Assembly: GCA_030765065.1 (NCBI GenBank)
Contig: CM060990.1
Coordinates: forward strand, 286,963,341 to 287,027,340
DNA: 64,000 nt
DNA from: Deroplatys truncata
Lineage: Eukaryota > Arthropoda > Insecta > Mantodea > Mantidae
Reading direction: 5' to 3'
The stretch's first letter is position 1. Each line of letters opens with the position of its first letter. The position numbers and the translations under genes were made by a program. Below are positions 13,171-24,025 of the stretch, in pieces. The notes beneath the pieces were generated by a model. It was not told where the DNA came from. It searched no databases and was given only the letters and a program-made list of their open reading frames with translations.

Positions 13171-13458
13171 CTATCTTCTTGTATCATCATTATTATAATT
13201 ATCCTCTTCCTCTTCTTCGCTCCCTTCTTCCTCTCCTACTTCTTCATCACTTCTTTCTTCTCCCTGTGGGATAAATTGATGTTGTAATCGTATACGTTCT
13301 GTTCTTCTAACTATCACTTCCTCTTCATTGGTTCCTAAAATGTCTTCTTGCGGTGTCACTATATCCCTCGCTAAATTGCTTATTTTTAGGGTTAATTGCT
13401 CCAGATGCATATATAATTCTTTATTTCTCAATATATTATACACTTGATGGCCACTCAA
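13171..13458 (-). CDS. Acidic 95-codon frame at R1 3' end
   Basis: Open frame downstream of the R1 C-terminal domain. It has a possible amphipathic helix (HLEQLTLKISNLARDI) followed by a strongly acidic tail with runs of Glu and Asp. It could be the degenerate end of the R1 second ORF, a separate small ORF, or low-complexity chance. No family is recognised. Confidence 0.3.
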   Translation of the reverse strand: MSGHQVYNILRNKELYMHLEQLTLKISNLARDIVTPQEDILGTNEEEVIVRRTERIRLQHQFIPQGEERSDEEVGEEEGSEEEEEDNYNNDDTRR

Positions 13459-13474
13459 CGCTGTTCTTTCTTCT

Positions 13475-13930
13475 CTAACTTGTTCTGAAAATTGTACACA
13501 TCAAACAAGACGTGCTATGGGTTGGCTTGTCTTTTACACAGGCTACATATATCGTCCTTGTTCCGTTAATTTTTTCCCAGTGGATTTTGTATGGTCCATG
13601 ACCTGTAAGGCAATGGATCATTCCTTTGGTAGGTTGAACATGATTTAACATCAATCTTTCCGAAATATTATTAAATAAACTAAAAGTTCTTCTTCCAGCT
13701 TCAGTGTTTTCCCATTCCCACTGCCATTGAGTTTTTAAACTAAATTTTATATCACGTATATTGTTACATTGTCTGCCAGTTATTGCATATACTTTCTCCA
13801 TGTTTCCTTTCTTAAACCAAAACGCTGCGCCTCTTAATGTTATTATTACATCAATTGGCCATATGCTTGTAGCTACTAATAGGGCCAGGGTAGGTGAGGT
13901 ACTTAACGCTCCAGTAAATCTTAACAACAC
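13475..13930 (-). pseudogene. R1 ORF2 C-terminal region
   Basis: 151-codon frame. Its second half reads GRRTFSLFNNISERL..., then CLTGHGPYKIHWEKI and YVACVKDKPTHSTSCLMC. This is the arrangement at the end of R1-clade ORF2 proteins, where a CCHC-type finger follows an LTGHG-type segment. It lies in a different frame from the RT to its right, so the ORF is frameshifted. Confidence 0.65.
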
Positions 13931-13970
13931 TGTTCACCGAGATCTTCGTAATAAGGTTTTTATCTGTACG

Positions 13971-15110
13971 TCATTCATCCTCATTGCCCAGATCCCTGCT
14001 CCATACGTTATTATTGAGGCAAAGAATGCTTGTGCGATAGTTGGATATGGCATTTAATAGAATATTAAAATTTGATTGAACTAATCTAGGTAATATCATC
14101 ATTACTTTTTCAGATTTTTTCCGAACATATTCCGTGTGTTTTCTAAAATTAAGACGTTCTTGTAAATAAATACCTAAATATTTAGCTTCTCTTTGGCGTC
14201 TTATGTTTTGGTTATCATACTTATGCATGGATCTCTCTTAAGGTTGCCTTTGAGAACCATATATCCTGATTTATTTGGAGCTACTTGAAGTTTGGTATTG
14301 CTACACCAATTGCTTAGTATATCGGTTAAGTTGTCTGCTCTGTTTTCTATTTCACTTCTACTGTTTCCTTCTATTAAAAATAACACATCGTCCACATATG
14401 CTACGGTATTTTTATCATTTGCATCAGTAATTAACTCATCCAACAATATTTCCAATATAATATCCCAAAAGGTTGGTCCCAAAATCGAGCCTTGGGGACA
14501 ACCTTTGGTAATATCTCCATGCACTATATGTTCTATTCCCTTTATATGAACCCTTCTATCTTTACAACAATCTTTTAAAATGACATACAGGCATTTTGGG
14601 AATCCTTTCTACCGTAATCTTTCAAATAATGCTGGCCACCATATGTTGTCAAATGCGCCATAAATGTCAATTAAAATTCCAATTAAATATTTAGAATGCG
14701 TTGTCTTAGCAGTTTCGGTTACACAATTTATCGCGTCTTCTGTAGATTTCCCTTTCCTAAAACCAAATTGGTTTCCATTCTTACCTATCATTAATCTAAA
14801 TTCTTTTAATCTTTTACAAAGCAGTTCTTCTAAAATATTTCCTAAAGTATTAAATAAGCATACTGGTATGTAGGATTTTGGATCCTTTGGGTCCTTTTCA
14901 GCACTTTTCTTCAAAATAATTAATGTAGGCTCTTTTCAGCAATAAGGAAAACGCCCTTTCCATGTGCAGTCGTTAAACAGTTGTAATAAAAACGGTGTAA
15001 TTTTATCTTACAGGGCTACTATAACTTCGTTTGTTATGCCATCTGGCCCTGCTGCCTTCATCATTTTAGCTTATTTAGAATTAGTCTGATTTCGAAAATA
15101 TCAAAAGGAA
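13971..15110 (-). pseudogene. R1-clade reverse transcriptase, broken
   Basis: RT pieces read right to left on the minus strand. Around 15000-15060 is a GPDGI-type segment. At 14914-14609 are the finger and palm parts, with FGFRKGKSTEDAI and the catalytic region DIYGAFDNIWWPAL (the Asp of motif A is present). At 14524-14201 are KGCPQGSILGPTFWDI and AYVDDVLFLIEG (motif C, YVDD). At 14228-13971 is a thumb-like KYLGIYLQERLNFRKHTEYV. Each piece is in its own frame with stops between, so there are several frameshifts. The enzyme would copy element RNA at the target site; this copy cannot. Confidence 0.8.
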
Positions 15111-15127
15111 ATACTAATCTATTATTT

Positions 15128-15466
15128 CTATATGGCGTATTCATATCTATTCTTTTTTATATGTAAAATGTTGTCCATACTTTTATCATCCTGAGGAAGT
15201 AACTTATCCAGGAGAACATTTGCTGAATTTTGCCAATTTGTTGTTCTTTCCTCATTATTCTTTTGCAAAGTATTTAAAATCTCGGGTCTTTTAATTGTTT
15301 TCAAATGTAGGAGGATTATTTGGTTCATTTTTAATAAACAGATTTTGTTCAGAAATAAGTTCTTCCAATTTTTCTCCTCTTTCATCCCTAATGTTAGCAT
15401 ACCACCAATCAGAATTGGCATTGGCATCGCAGGTAAAAATTTGCTCATAGTTTTTAAAAATATCAC
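15128..15466 (-). pseudogene. R1 ORF2 linker fragment, endonuclease to RT
   Basis: 112-codon frame between the endonuclease start and the RT. The composition is Lys- and Leu-rich with no motif that I can assign. Its position is that of the linker upstream of the RT. It is included because it is open and co-oriented, but it could be chance. Confidence 0.4.
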
Positions 15467-15661
15467 TAATTTCTTTTATTTTGTTTATGTATGGATCAAT
15501 AAGATATCTGTATTGAAAATATTGATTTGTTAAAATAAATTTGCCGCTATCGTATGCAATTTAAATACAATTCGTATGCGAGTCCTCTAGTTGTGTGATA
15601 TTAACTATTTTCTAATTTTTATTATAAATAATAATAGATGCCCTTGAATTTTCGCCGTAAC

Positions 15662-15880
15662 TTATCGCTCTAGCTCTAACTGGAACATTGTTACTTTTCC
15701 TTTGTACGTATAAGCTTCCTGTATACATAATAAATCTAAATTTAATTCCTCCGCAGTTTTCCTAAGTTCAGACTTCACCTGTTTACTTTTCCGGGAATTT
15801 AATTGTCCAATTTTAATAATGCTGTACTCGTCGCAATCTACCATGTTGTCTTCTAAGTAAAATGTATCCACAGTTTGCAA
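15662..15880 (-). pseudogene. R1 AP-like endonuclease, N-terminus
   Basis: 72-codon frame with IIKIGQLNSRKSKQVKSELR and LDLLCIQEAYTYKGKVT. This matches the start of non-LTR apurinic-like endonucleases: the N-S-R-K strand, then the catalytic Glu in the QEAY/QEPY motif, with YKGKV typical of R1-clade elements. The rest of the endonuclease (about 15470-15660 and left) is not open, so the domain is truncated by mutation. Confidence 0.7.
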
Positions 15881-16278
15881 AAAAATGATGTTTGGTACCT
15901 TTCTTAAATTCCTGATCGGTTACCTCTCTAGTTAGTTTATGAGCTCTAAACAGCCTGGTGGTGGAAATGTTCCTTGGCTTTGGCATTTTCAATTTGGAAG
16001 CGGTGGGTAATGTTTGTTTAGGTTAGATTTGGTTTTAGTATTACTACCTAACTGCTTAATAAAATACTGAAAGGATTTGCCCTATAATTATTATTTCTTC
16101 TGGTGTTGCAGGTGTTTTGTTTTATGATAGGCTTTTTGTGTTTAAAGGATGTGTTGGCATATTGACAAGGCATTGACGGGAAAATGGGTTTTAAGGGCTC
16201 ACATTTAAGGGTGTTTTAGGTTGATTTACTCCATCGTGCTGAATTTGAGCATAACAATTGGGCCATCCTTGATTTGTA

Positions 16279-16748
16279 TCACAAAACAATTCTTCCGTAA
16301 CAAAGTATAAAATGTTTATATACTTCATTAAGGTCTAATTTATCACCCCTTCTTTCAAAATCTGCGTTTAATAGTTTCAGTAGTTCCGTTGGATTTGTTG
16401 TTATATTTTGGGATTTTAAATCTATGCGATCAATAGCGTCCGGGACAGGGAAAATTATTGATTCACCATTCTCATATAGCTTACGTATTACATGCCGGAA
16501 AGCGGCGAACAAAGTTCTTCTATCCTCTAACCGACTCATCATTAATGAGACGTCAAAGTCCAGATAAATCTGGCTCACGTCTAAAGTCTTGTTGCCAGCA
16601 GTTTTTATTGAGTGTATTCGTTCGCTGATCTCGTTTTGATTCAAATTGGCTTCCTTATTGGTATTTACATCTTCGTTTCCTTCTTCTACATTATCAATTT
16701 CACTCACCTCATATACTTCAAATTGGTTATTATTATTATTATTATTAT

Positions 16749-16796
<48 letters not shown>

Positions 16797-17280
16797 TAGT
16801 AGTAGTAGTATTATTGTTATTATTATTTACTTTTATATTCCTTTTTCTATTTAACCATAGAAAATTTAAAAAACTTCTACGTGTTTTCCTATGTAAACCC
16901 AGTTCTTTCGCCTCCTCTTCTATTTCTTCTTTTTCAATTTCCTCCTCTTCTGCGCTATTTTCATCACTTAATAAGGCATCATAATCCACTGATATTTTCT
17001 TAATACCCATTTCGTGACTGATATTATTAATTCTTAATTTTGGGGGTAATTTAGATTTATTATCTAATATTACTCCCTGGTTTTCTATTTCTATAGTTGT
17101 CAAACAACCCCTTATCTTCTGTCTGTGTTTCTTTAATACATTATTAATCATATTTTTTAATTTTAATTTATGCGCTGTAACTCTTTTAAGGTTCCGTTTC
17201 ACCCTGGTTGGAGTATTCCTTCTTTTTAATTTTCTCCTTAATTTATCTATTTTCTGTTTATCGTTAATCTGTCCTGGCAA
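16279..17280 (-). CDS. Extra 333-codon frame between R1 gag and pol
   Basis: The longest intact frame of the R1-like element. It overlaps the gag frame end by 17 bases (17264-17280). It has a very basic N-terminus (residues 1-55, Lys/Arg-rich), an acidic stretch near residues 110-125 with runs of Glu, a poly-Asn/poly-Thr tract near residues 150-187 encoded by an (att)n(gta)n microsatellite, and a mixed C-terminal ~110 residues (FDVSLMMSRLEDRRTLFAAF...). It has no zinc knuckle and no endonuclease motif. It could be a lineage-specific ORF, a displaced gag domain, or chance. I recognise no family. Confidence 0.45.
16728..16834. repeat. (att)n/(agt)n compound microsatellite
   Basis: Trinucleotide tract ttattatt... 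changing to agtagtagt..., with one tgg interruption, then back to att repeats. It is in frame inside the 333-codon ORF, giving Asn and Thr runs on the minus strand. The plus-strand Ser/Val/Leu runs over the same bases are shadows. Confidence 0.95.
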
Positions 17281-17936
17281 TAACTCTTTCCCACATCAGT
17301 TTATAGGTGGGACAGTCTTGTTTACCTCCACATTTCTTATTTCGTCTACTGCATGGGATACAAATGGATTGCTGTTCTTTTTTTGAACGATCCTTACGCT
17401 TATGCTCTTCTTCCACACAATGTCCACAAATTATCTTATCTTTATTGCAAAATTTCGCAACATACCCGTAATCATAACATTTCAAGCATTTTGCCACAGA
17501 TATAAAATCCTTGGTTCTGACGGATGGAAGCCAATAAAAAGTCTCCGTTAGATATTATTTTTCTCAGTTTTGAGCTTCTTGTCAGTTCTGGAGGTTTCTG
17601 ATCAAAACGTTTCTTGGCCAATTTGGCCTCGGCCTCGGCCTTGGATTTCTCTGCTTCAATCCTGGTGTGTTCATGAATTTTTTATAGTTTTGCCAATAGC
17701 ACATAAGCTTCCTTTTTCTTATGAGACAAAATGTTTTCTTTGTTTATAAGTGTATTAAGTTCTATTATAACATCACTAAATGATTCTAAGGGCACCATTG
17801 CAATATTTTCCTGTTCTTCCTCTTTCTTCTTTGACTGATTTTCCATTACCTCCCTTCTTAATTTCTCCCTCTCTCCTTTCCGATCTGGTGACCTACTCAA
17901 AGTGTAGCGAGGTAATAACACCTCCTTTCCATCCAT
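17264..17936 (-). pseudogene. R1 ORF1 (gag-like) with zinc knuckles
   Basis: Two frames, 17936-17682 (84 codons, charged coiled-coil-like, starting MDGKEVLLPRYTLSRSP) and 17497-17264 (77 codons). The second holds zinc knuckles CLKCYDYGYVAKFC and CGHCVEEEHKRKDRSK, followed by CIPCSRRNKKCGGKQDCPTY, and ends ERVIARTD, close to the RTDY ending common in R1-clade ORF1 proteins. The frames are out of register, so there is at least one frameshift between 17500 and 17680. The protein would bind element RNA. Confidence 0.7.
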
Positions 17937-18361
17937 TTCTCGTTATGAGAGGGAAACCCCCTAACTACTCTCCTTTTCCAAACAAAGGTTAAATTTTCTT
18001 TTACTTCAATACCAACTAATAAAAAGAGAGAAAAAAAACGCCACTTATAACGTCGGCGGTCGTAAGATGTTATCCACCTCAACTTCCGTATGACTGGAAA
18101 ACACGTGCAGCTTACGTCGCAACTTCTCGAGTAGCTGCCTGGCATATGGCTGGCCGCCACGTTCTTGGTAAATGTTTCTTACAGATAGTTTAATCACCAT
18201 ATCTTTCCAGACTATGTAGCTACTAAACTTATAACTATCTTCATATATAATACTTACAAAGTGCTTCCTTCTAATATTTCACTTTTCAAAATAAACTCAC
18301 AGAATCCTTCACTAAAACTAAAACAAAACAGAGCACTTCCCCAAACATCCGCCACGCTCGG

Positions 18362-18387
18362 TAACCAGAGCGCTTTGGCTCTGGTTA
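18362..18387. other. 10-bp hairpin at the R1 / Mutator junction
   Basis: taaccagagc (18362-18371) and gctctggtta (18378-18387) form a perfect 10-bp stem with a 6-base loop. It lies where R1-like DNA gives way to the Mutator-like transposase relic. It may be part of a terminal structure or simply chance. Confidence 0.4.
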
Positions 18388-18429
18388 ACTAATAATCGAA
18401 AGAGAAGAGAAGGGAAAGAAGAATTAAGT

Positions 18430-19512
18430 GAACAGCCCACAGATTTGTGTGTTTCAGTTGATGGTACCTGGATGAAGAGAGGTCATACATCCCTATTTGG
18501 GGTAGCTTCAATAATAGGTGTTGACAGTGGCAAAATATTGGACACTGCCATTAAATACAAGTATTGCCATGAATGTGTGGTGAGAAAATCCTTGGCAATT
18601 CCAGCAGCAGAGAAGGAATGGTCTCAAAAACACAAATTAATCTGCATCACAAACTATGGTGGCTCAAAAGTTGGCATGGAATCAGCCGCTATTGTTGACA
18701 TTTTTTGCAGATGCCAAAGTCAATATGGAGTAAGGTACACCAAATATCTCGAGGATAGTGACTCTTCACCCTACAAGCATGTCTTGTATGCAAATCCTTA
18801 TGGCTATCCAGTTGAAAAACTGGAAAGTATTAGACACATTCAGAAAAGGTTGGTGGAAGACTCGTCGACTGTTGAAGGAGAAAAAGGGTGCTCTCTTGGA
18901 GGATGGAAAAAAATTTAGGAGGTAGAGGAAGACAGACTGCAAAGGAAATAGATTCAATTCAGGTTTACTATGGAAAAGCTATAAGAGCAAATAATTCCAA
19001 TGTAGAGAATATAAGGAAAGCAATTTGGGATATTTACTTTCACAACTGTCAAACGACCAGAAGCCTATGCACCAGTTGTGCCCCAAAGAAGTATGGTACA
19101 AGTACAATATTCACAGTAGCAACTATACACACAAGTTTAAATGAATTAAAGCCAACATTTAGAGCTCTGTCACATCCTGAACTTTTTAAAAAATGTGCGC
19201 ATGGTAAAATCCAGAATAATAAGGAACGTTTTAGCAATTTAGTATGGATTAGGTGCCCTAAAACTATGTTTTGTTCTAAAAGTACTGACGATTGTTGTGT
19301 ATGATGTTGCTCTATATTATATTGAAGGAAATAATGGCAGAATTGAGGTTTTAAGCGAAGTTGGGCTGGAACCTGGGGTGTACACAATAAAAATATTTAA
19401 CTACATGGATCGGAATCGGATAGCTAAAGTCGCCAAATCTCCTGAAACTGCACTAGGAAACAAGACAGAAGAAGAGGGCCAAAAGAAAGAATCAAGAGGA
19501 TCGTGGGGAATA
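18430..19512 (+). pseudogene. Mutator-like transposase domain, decayed
   Basis: Begins with ICVSVDGTWMKRGHTSLFG (the first catalytic Asp region, DGTW..RGH), followed by GVDSGKILD, CHECV, a YGGSKVGMESAA segment, RYTKYLEDSDSSPYKHV (second acidic site, DSD) and YGYPVEKLESIRHIQKR. It then shifts frame near 18860-18900 and continues IDSIQVYYGKAIRANNSNV and IRKAIWDIYFHNCQTT, ALSHPELFKKCAHGKIQNNKE, WIRCPKTMF, and after another shift VYDVALYYIEGNNGRIEVL and LEPGVYT. This is the order of the arthropod Mutator-like (MULE) transposase domain. The N-terminus is missing and there are at least two frameshifts, so it is inactive. Confidence 0.8.
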
Positions 19513-19548
19513 TGCATATGGTGGTCACTGAGCATTGCTATCTTCTGA

Positions 19549-20105
19549 AAGTAAGAATTTTTGTTCATATACTTGAAAAAACCTTAATTGCTCATTTCCG
19601 CAACTTACATTTTTCATAATATATGTTGCTTTTTCTCAGGAACCTTCAGTAATAGAGCTATGAAACTTTTATTAAGTTTTTATAGCGTAATATTCAAGCT
19701 TGTCTCTAAAGAGAAATTAATTGGAGTATTATAATCAGGTTTACGCTAGGTCCATACACTGAGATTATGCCAAAAATTAAATAAATATAATGTAATTAAT
19801 TTTTATTTTAGTAAGCATTTATCCCGCACAAAAAGCGTTAACTCAAAAGTTACTAACACGTAACAGTAATTCAGTAAAGAAAACTCAGATGAATTACTTC
19901 ACAAATTGCAGAGAAAAAGGCATATAATTTCTAATCATTCTTTAGTTTTAATGTATTGCCCAATCTCTGTGTGGAAAATTCGCCATTATTTGTTTACATA
20001 CTATATTTTATGGGTAACACGTGCGCAAAATTTAAAAAACATACCTTTTATAATGAGCAAATGGCAATTTTAAATACATTAGTGACTTCGGACTTACATC
20101 GCCCC
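19549..20105. other. AT-rich 3' part of the Mutator-like element
   Basis: No gene, repeat or RNA recognised. It ends in the inverted-end sequence gacttacatcgcccc, after which the hAT-derived array resumes. Confidence 0.5.
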
Positions 20106-22239
20106 ATAAAGTGAATATACAAATTTCTTTTGTGGGGCCAGTTACCTTTAAATTAAAAATTCTTATTCATAAAATTCAAAATATAAAATTTTTTAACACA
20201 TTTGAATTGCCACAATAAAACACATCAATATTACCTTAACGTTAGCGGTTCACGTTAACAAACGTGCATCTAGATGTACTAGGAAAACTTTCACGAAATT
20301 CTATCAGGTAGTTTTGGATTGAAAAGCTACAAAACTTTGAATCACCAAAAAGTTAAACGAAAATTTAGCTAAACAGTTTGTGTAGCGATATGTTTACAAA
20401 ATTGGTCAAGGTTCACTGGGTGCCTCTATCTGCCCTGCCATCGCCTAGGTATGCCATACCGCCGATTACTTAACCTGAGCAATCCAAGTTAAAACCACAG
20501 GCTAGACAGAGCACCCCAGTGGGCCTAGCCAAACCCCACCAGTAGCATACTTCGGGCCGTGAAGTAGAGGCTACCTGAGAGCAGAGGTGAGTACCGTTCA
20601 GCTCGTATCGCCCGGTAGCCGCAGGCGGCAACTATACACCTAAGAGAGTGGAATGTCCAAAAAAGTCCGTGAGAATCAAATTATTCTGTGATATAAAATT
20701 TGGCGCAAAGATAGTGAAAACACATATATTTAGCTAATTATAAAAGGCTTGAATATGTTAGCTGTGTGAAAAAGAAAGCGATTTTAACAAGTTTAAAATA
20801 ACATCTTTGAGAACATATCGTATGAAAATGCAATATCGTTGACAACTTGGCCATTTGTTATTTTTTTTAAAAAAAACTTTACATTATGGTATGCTTCATT
20901 ATAGCAGTTCATCGGACTGCGTGGTTTTGAACAATCCTGATCCATGCAAACTTAGAAACATTTCAAAAATTCCACAAGGTAACAATTCTATTACAGTAGA
21001 AATTGACCCTATAATAATTCAATACAATACATTAATATTATGTAAACGTTGGTGGTTCGCATTAACAAGCATTAATCTAGATACATAAGAAAAAATTCCA
21101 TGCAATTCTGTGCAGTTGTTTTGAAATAAAACGCTTCAAAATTAATGAATTACTAATAAGTACAAATGAAAATTTAATTTAAAAGGGAGTATAGTCATAT
21201 TTTTACATTTACAACACAGGTCTCACACTGGGTGCCTCTACAATGCCTTGCTTCATGCAGGCACTTCGTATCGCCGATTATTTAACCTCGGCCCTCCCCG
21301 TCCAAACACACAGGCGACATAAAGCACCCAGCTGATCTAGCCACATCCCACCAGTAGCATATTTCCGGCCGTGAAATAGAGGCTATCTGATAGGAGAGAG
21401 AGATTGACGTCTTACCATTCGGCAATATGTATATAGGCCGCAGCCATATATAGAGAGTAGAATGTCCAAAAATGGTCCGTGAGGATCAAATAATTCTGTG
21501 ATACAAAATTCGATACAAAGATGTACTCCTCCGAAAGCGAAAGGATATGGTTAGGTAATTATAAAAGGCTTGAATTCGTTATCTGGGTAAAAAAGACAGC
21601 GACTGTAACAAGTTTAAATAACACGTTTATAAACATGATGCTGCATGAAGATGCAGTACCGTTCACAACTTGGTGTTTTGTTATTGTTTTTTAAAATTCT
21701 TTCCATCATAGCATGTTCCATTATAGTGGTTCGTCAAACTGCGTGTTTTCGAAAACACCTGATCCACGCAAACTTAGAAGCATTTCAAAACTCTACAAGG
21801 TATAATTTTATTAGAGCAGAAATGGACCCTACAACACTTCAGTGTCTTAGATTTGCTCCAAATACCTCCTTAGATATTAAGAGGACGTTATATCAGATGA
21901 AAAATGTGTTATCTTCCAGGAGACACTACTTCACTCCAGAACATTTTAAAAAGCATTTGGTTGCCCTGTGTAACCAATAAGCCAATAAGACATTGTAACA
22001 GGAGGCTCAACATAACTCCACAGAATCTGAAAATGCATGTGCAACCAATAAGCCGATAAGGCATTGCAATTTATGGGACTTCAAGAAACATCCTCATTTT
22101 TATGTCAAGTAAAATTAGCATTTCGTTTAAAACTTTTTCAAAAATATAGTATCAAAGAATGTTAACATAAATATGGCAGTTTCTTTTGTGGGGCCAATTG
22201 CTTTAAATTAAAAATCGTTATTTATAAAGAATCAAAATA
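20106..22239 (+). repeat. hAT-derived tandem array, segment 2
   Basis: Resumes the monomer at its tail (cttttgtggggccagttacc) in phase with the break at 12877. GC modules lie near 20545 and 21356. The hAT fragment at 20926-21022 is cut after about 32 codons (VEIDPIIIQYNT) and joined directly to the next lead sequence, explaining the short 811-bp spacing. A full fragment follows at 21748-21980. A short extra copy of the fragment end occurs at about 21990-22060. The segment ends at the Tc1-type insertion at 22240. Confidence 0.9.
21645..21980 (+). pseudogene. hAT transposase C-terminal fragment
   Basis: 111-codon open frame, among the best preserved. It covers the whole dimerisation-type region: LRFAPNTSLDIKRTLYQMK, NVLSSRRHYFTPEHFKKHL, and ends VALCNQ at a stop. 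No N-terminal BED finger or DDE region is present, and the first ~25 codons are AT-rich lead. Confidence 0.7.
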
Positions 22240-23459
22240 CGGGTTTATCTTTATTGATGTCATATATTTGGGAGACGTGTTCCTGACAAAAAAAAACCGT
22301 AAAAAACATTCATATGAACGTGGGCCTGAAAATAATTTATTTCAGAGTTACAACGCATAATCGAAAGTTACAAAAATTGCTCGAAGTGGCTTCCTTTTGC
22401 TTCGATGCATGCAGAAAGCCTGCATTCCATGCTCTGGCGTACTCTGTTGAAAATTTCTGGTGTGTTTCGCATTTGGTCAAATCCAGTTTGGATACGTCCT
22501 CTCAAAATGTCAACATCAGGTACAGGAGTCACATAAACCAAGGACTTCAAATGTCCTCAGACGAAGAAATTCATTGGATTCAAATCAGGCGATCGAGCAG
22601 GCCATGCAATGGGTCCCCCTCGACCAATCCATCTTTGCGGAAATTGATCATTCAAAAACTTACGAACTATCACACTGAAATGAGCTGGAGCACCATCGTG
22701 TAAAAACCACATTCATTGGATGATGTCCAGAGTCACATTATCAGTTAAGTGATGCAACTCATTTCTTTGAAACTGGAGATAGGTTTGTCCATTCAGACGG
22801 GGAGAGAAGAAGTAGGGACCAATGAGGTGATCATGAATTATTCCACCCCAAACGTTGAGAGAACCTCTGTTGATGGCTGTCCCGTCGTACTTCATTAGGA
22901 TTTTCAAATACCCAGTTATGAGTGTTATGAAAATTGAAGATGTCGTCGCGAGTAAAACCAGCCTCATCCGTGAATAAGATACAGGCTAGGAAATTGGTGA
23001 ACACAGCGCACTGCTGTAACATGCGTTGACAGAAACGACTTCTTGGCTCAAAGTCCGCCTGATTTAATCCTTTATGCTTTGTGATGGGTCTGCATCCACA
23101 GCTCGAAGAACTCGTTCTTCAAGCCCAATGCCTCGTACCGCTCTTAGTCTCCCAACATCCCTAGTACTCTCAAATGCGCCATTCTCTCTCAAGCGTTGGT
23201 GAATTCTTGCGAATGTTCTTACAAATGGTAATGGCCTGTCAGGGTACCTTTCTGCATAACGTTCACGTGCTTGCTGCATTGCCGTCTGCACGGCCATACG
23301 TGTAGTGCATATCCGTCTGTTCAATCATGGAATACACCTTCTTTGACCTATAACAACGAAACGGTTGATTTTCAGACCCATGTACACATGAACGTTTTTA
23401 CTTGTTTTGATGTCAGGAACACGTCCCCCAAATATATGACAACATTAAAGCTACACCTG
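22240..23459 (-). mobile_element. Tc1/mariner-type element, 1220 bp
   Basis: Inserted in the array at a TA: the left flank ends caaaata (TA at 22238-22239) and the right flank starts TA at 23460-23461. The ends are an inverted repeat (left cgggtttatcttta, right complement caggtgtagcttta), continuing through tgtcatatatttggg and gacgtgttcctgaca. It carries one minus-strand transposase relic. Its small size and single gene fit the IS630-Tc1-mariner superfamily. Confidence 0.9.
22368..23324 (-). pseudogene. Tc1/mariner transposase, inactive
   Basis: Read from 23324 leftward: an N-terminal helix-turn-helix region (ARERYAERYPDRPLPFVRTF, RIHQRLRENGAFE); LFTDEAGFTRDD with the first catalytic Asp; NVWGGIIHDHLIGPYFF; FLHDGAPAHFS with the second Asp; WPARSPDLNPMNFF for the third site; and a C-terminus ending SHFEQFL. 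The pieces are in different frames, so there are frameshifts near 23050 and 22830. The third catalytic position (22573-22575) reads Asn where the family has Asp or Glu, and a TGA stop follows in NFFV*GHLKS. It cannot make active transposase. Confidence 0.85.
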
Positions 23460-24025
23460 TATAAAATACTATAACATATTTAAGTTTTTATAATAAAGCA
23501 TATCAATATTATATAAAAGTTGGCACTTCACATTTACAAGCATTCATCTAGATACACTAGGAAAGATTTTCATGCAATCCTGTCAAGTAGTTTTGAAATG
23601 AAAGCTTCAAAACTATTGAATCACAAATAAGTTCAAATGAAAATTTTGCTTTAAGAGTGAGTATAATAATATATTTACAAAATATACCACACAGGTCTCA
23701 CACTGGGTGCCTCTACTGCCTTGACATCATCCAAGCACGCAGTACCGCCCATTACTTAACCCGCCCCCCCGTCCAAACCAAAACCACAGATGACATGCAG
23801 CACCCAGGTGGACTAGCCACACCCCAACTGTAGCATATTTCCGGCCATGAAGTACAGCCAATCTGATAGCAGGGTGAGATTCAGCTCGTGCTATTCGGCA
23901 GCTGCAGGAGAACGCTATATATAGAGAGTACAATGTCCAAAAATGGTCCGTGAGAATAAAACCATTCTGTGATATATAAAATTTTGTGCAAATATATCGT
24001 ATTGCCCCGAACGTGAAAGGATATA
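23460..24025 (+). repeat. hAT-derived tandem array, segment 3
   Basis: Resumes at taaaatactataacatattt in phase with 22239. It contains one lead and one GC module (marker near 23836), then runs to gtgaaaggatata, where the outer Polinton-like element begins. Without the insertion it would read gaaaggatat(g/a)tacttaggta, as other monomers do. Confidence 0.9.

Larger units (their letters stand above)
12900..18400 (-). mobile_element. R1-clade non-LTR retrotransposon, decayed
   Basis: Minus-strand order: gag-like ORF1 with zinc knuckles (17936-17264), an unusual extra open frame (17280-16279), AP-endonuclease start (15880-15662), reverse transcriptase (about 15110-13971), C-terminal zinc-finger region (13930-13475) and an acidic tail frame (13458-13171). 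The RT strings KGCPQGSILGP and YVDD and the GAFDNIWWP motif are of R1-clade type. The 5' end (about 18170-18400) and 3' end (about 12890-13000) are not sharply defined, and no target duplication was found. Frameshifts and stops in every domain make it inactive. Confidence 0.75.
12878..20105 (+). mobile_element. Mutator-like composite insertion
   Basis: The array stops at 12877 (gatgttaa) and resumes just after 20105 (cataaa..tatacaaatttcttttgtgggg), so everything between is inserted. The ends form a short imperfect inverted repeat: ggcgggatgtaagt at the left and, on the complement, ggggcgatgtaagt at the right (12 of 14 identical). A Mutator-like transposase relic lies at 18430-19512 in the right part. 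An R1-clade retrotransposon fills most of the left part in the opposite orientation, apparently inserted later. I could not find a clean target duplication, so the exact outer limits are uncertain by a few bases. Confidence 0.55.

Noticed and set aside
13761..14057. Plus-strand frame opposite the R1 C-terminal region
   Set aside because: Shadow of the minus-strand R1 coding sequence.
16612..16984. Plus-strand frames rich in Ser, Val and Leu
   Set aside because: Reverse-strand reading of the trinucleotide microsatellite inside the R1-type element.
12868..20115. Target-site duplication for the Mutator-like insertion
   Set aside because: No 8-11-bp direct repeat found at the flanks; the array simply continues, so the boundary rests on array continuity and short inverted ends.
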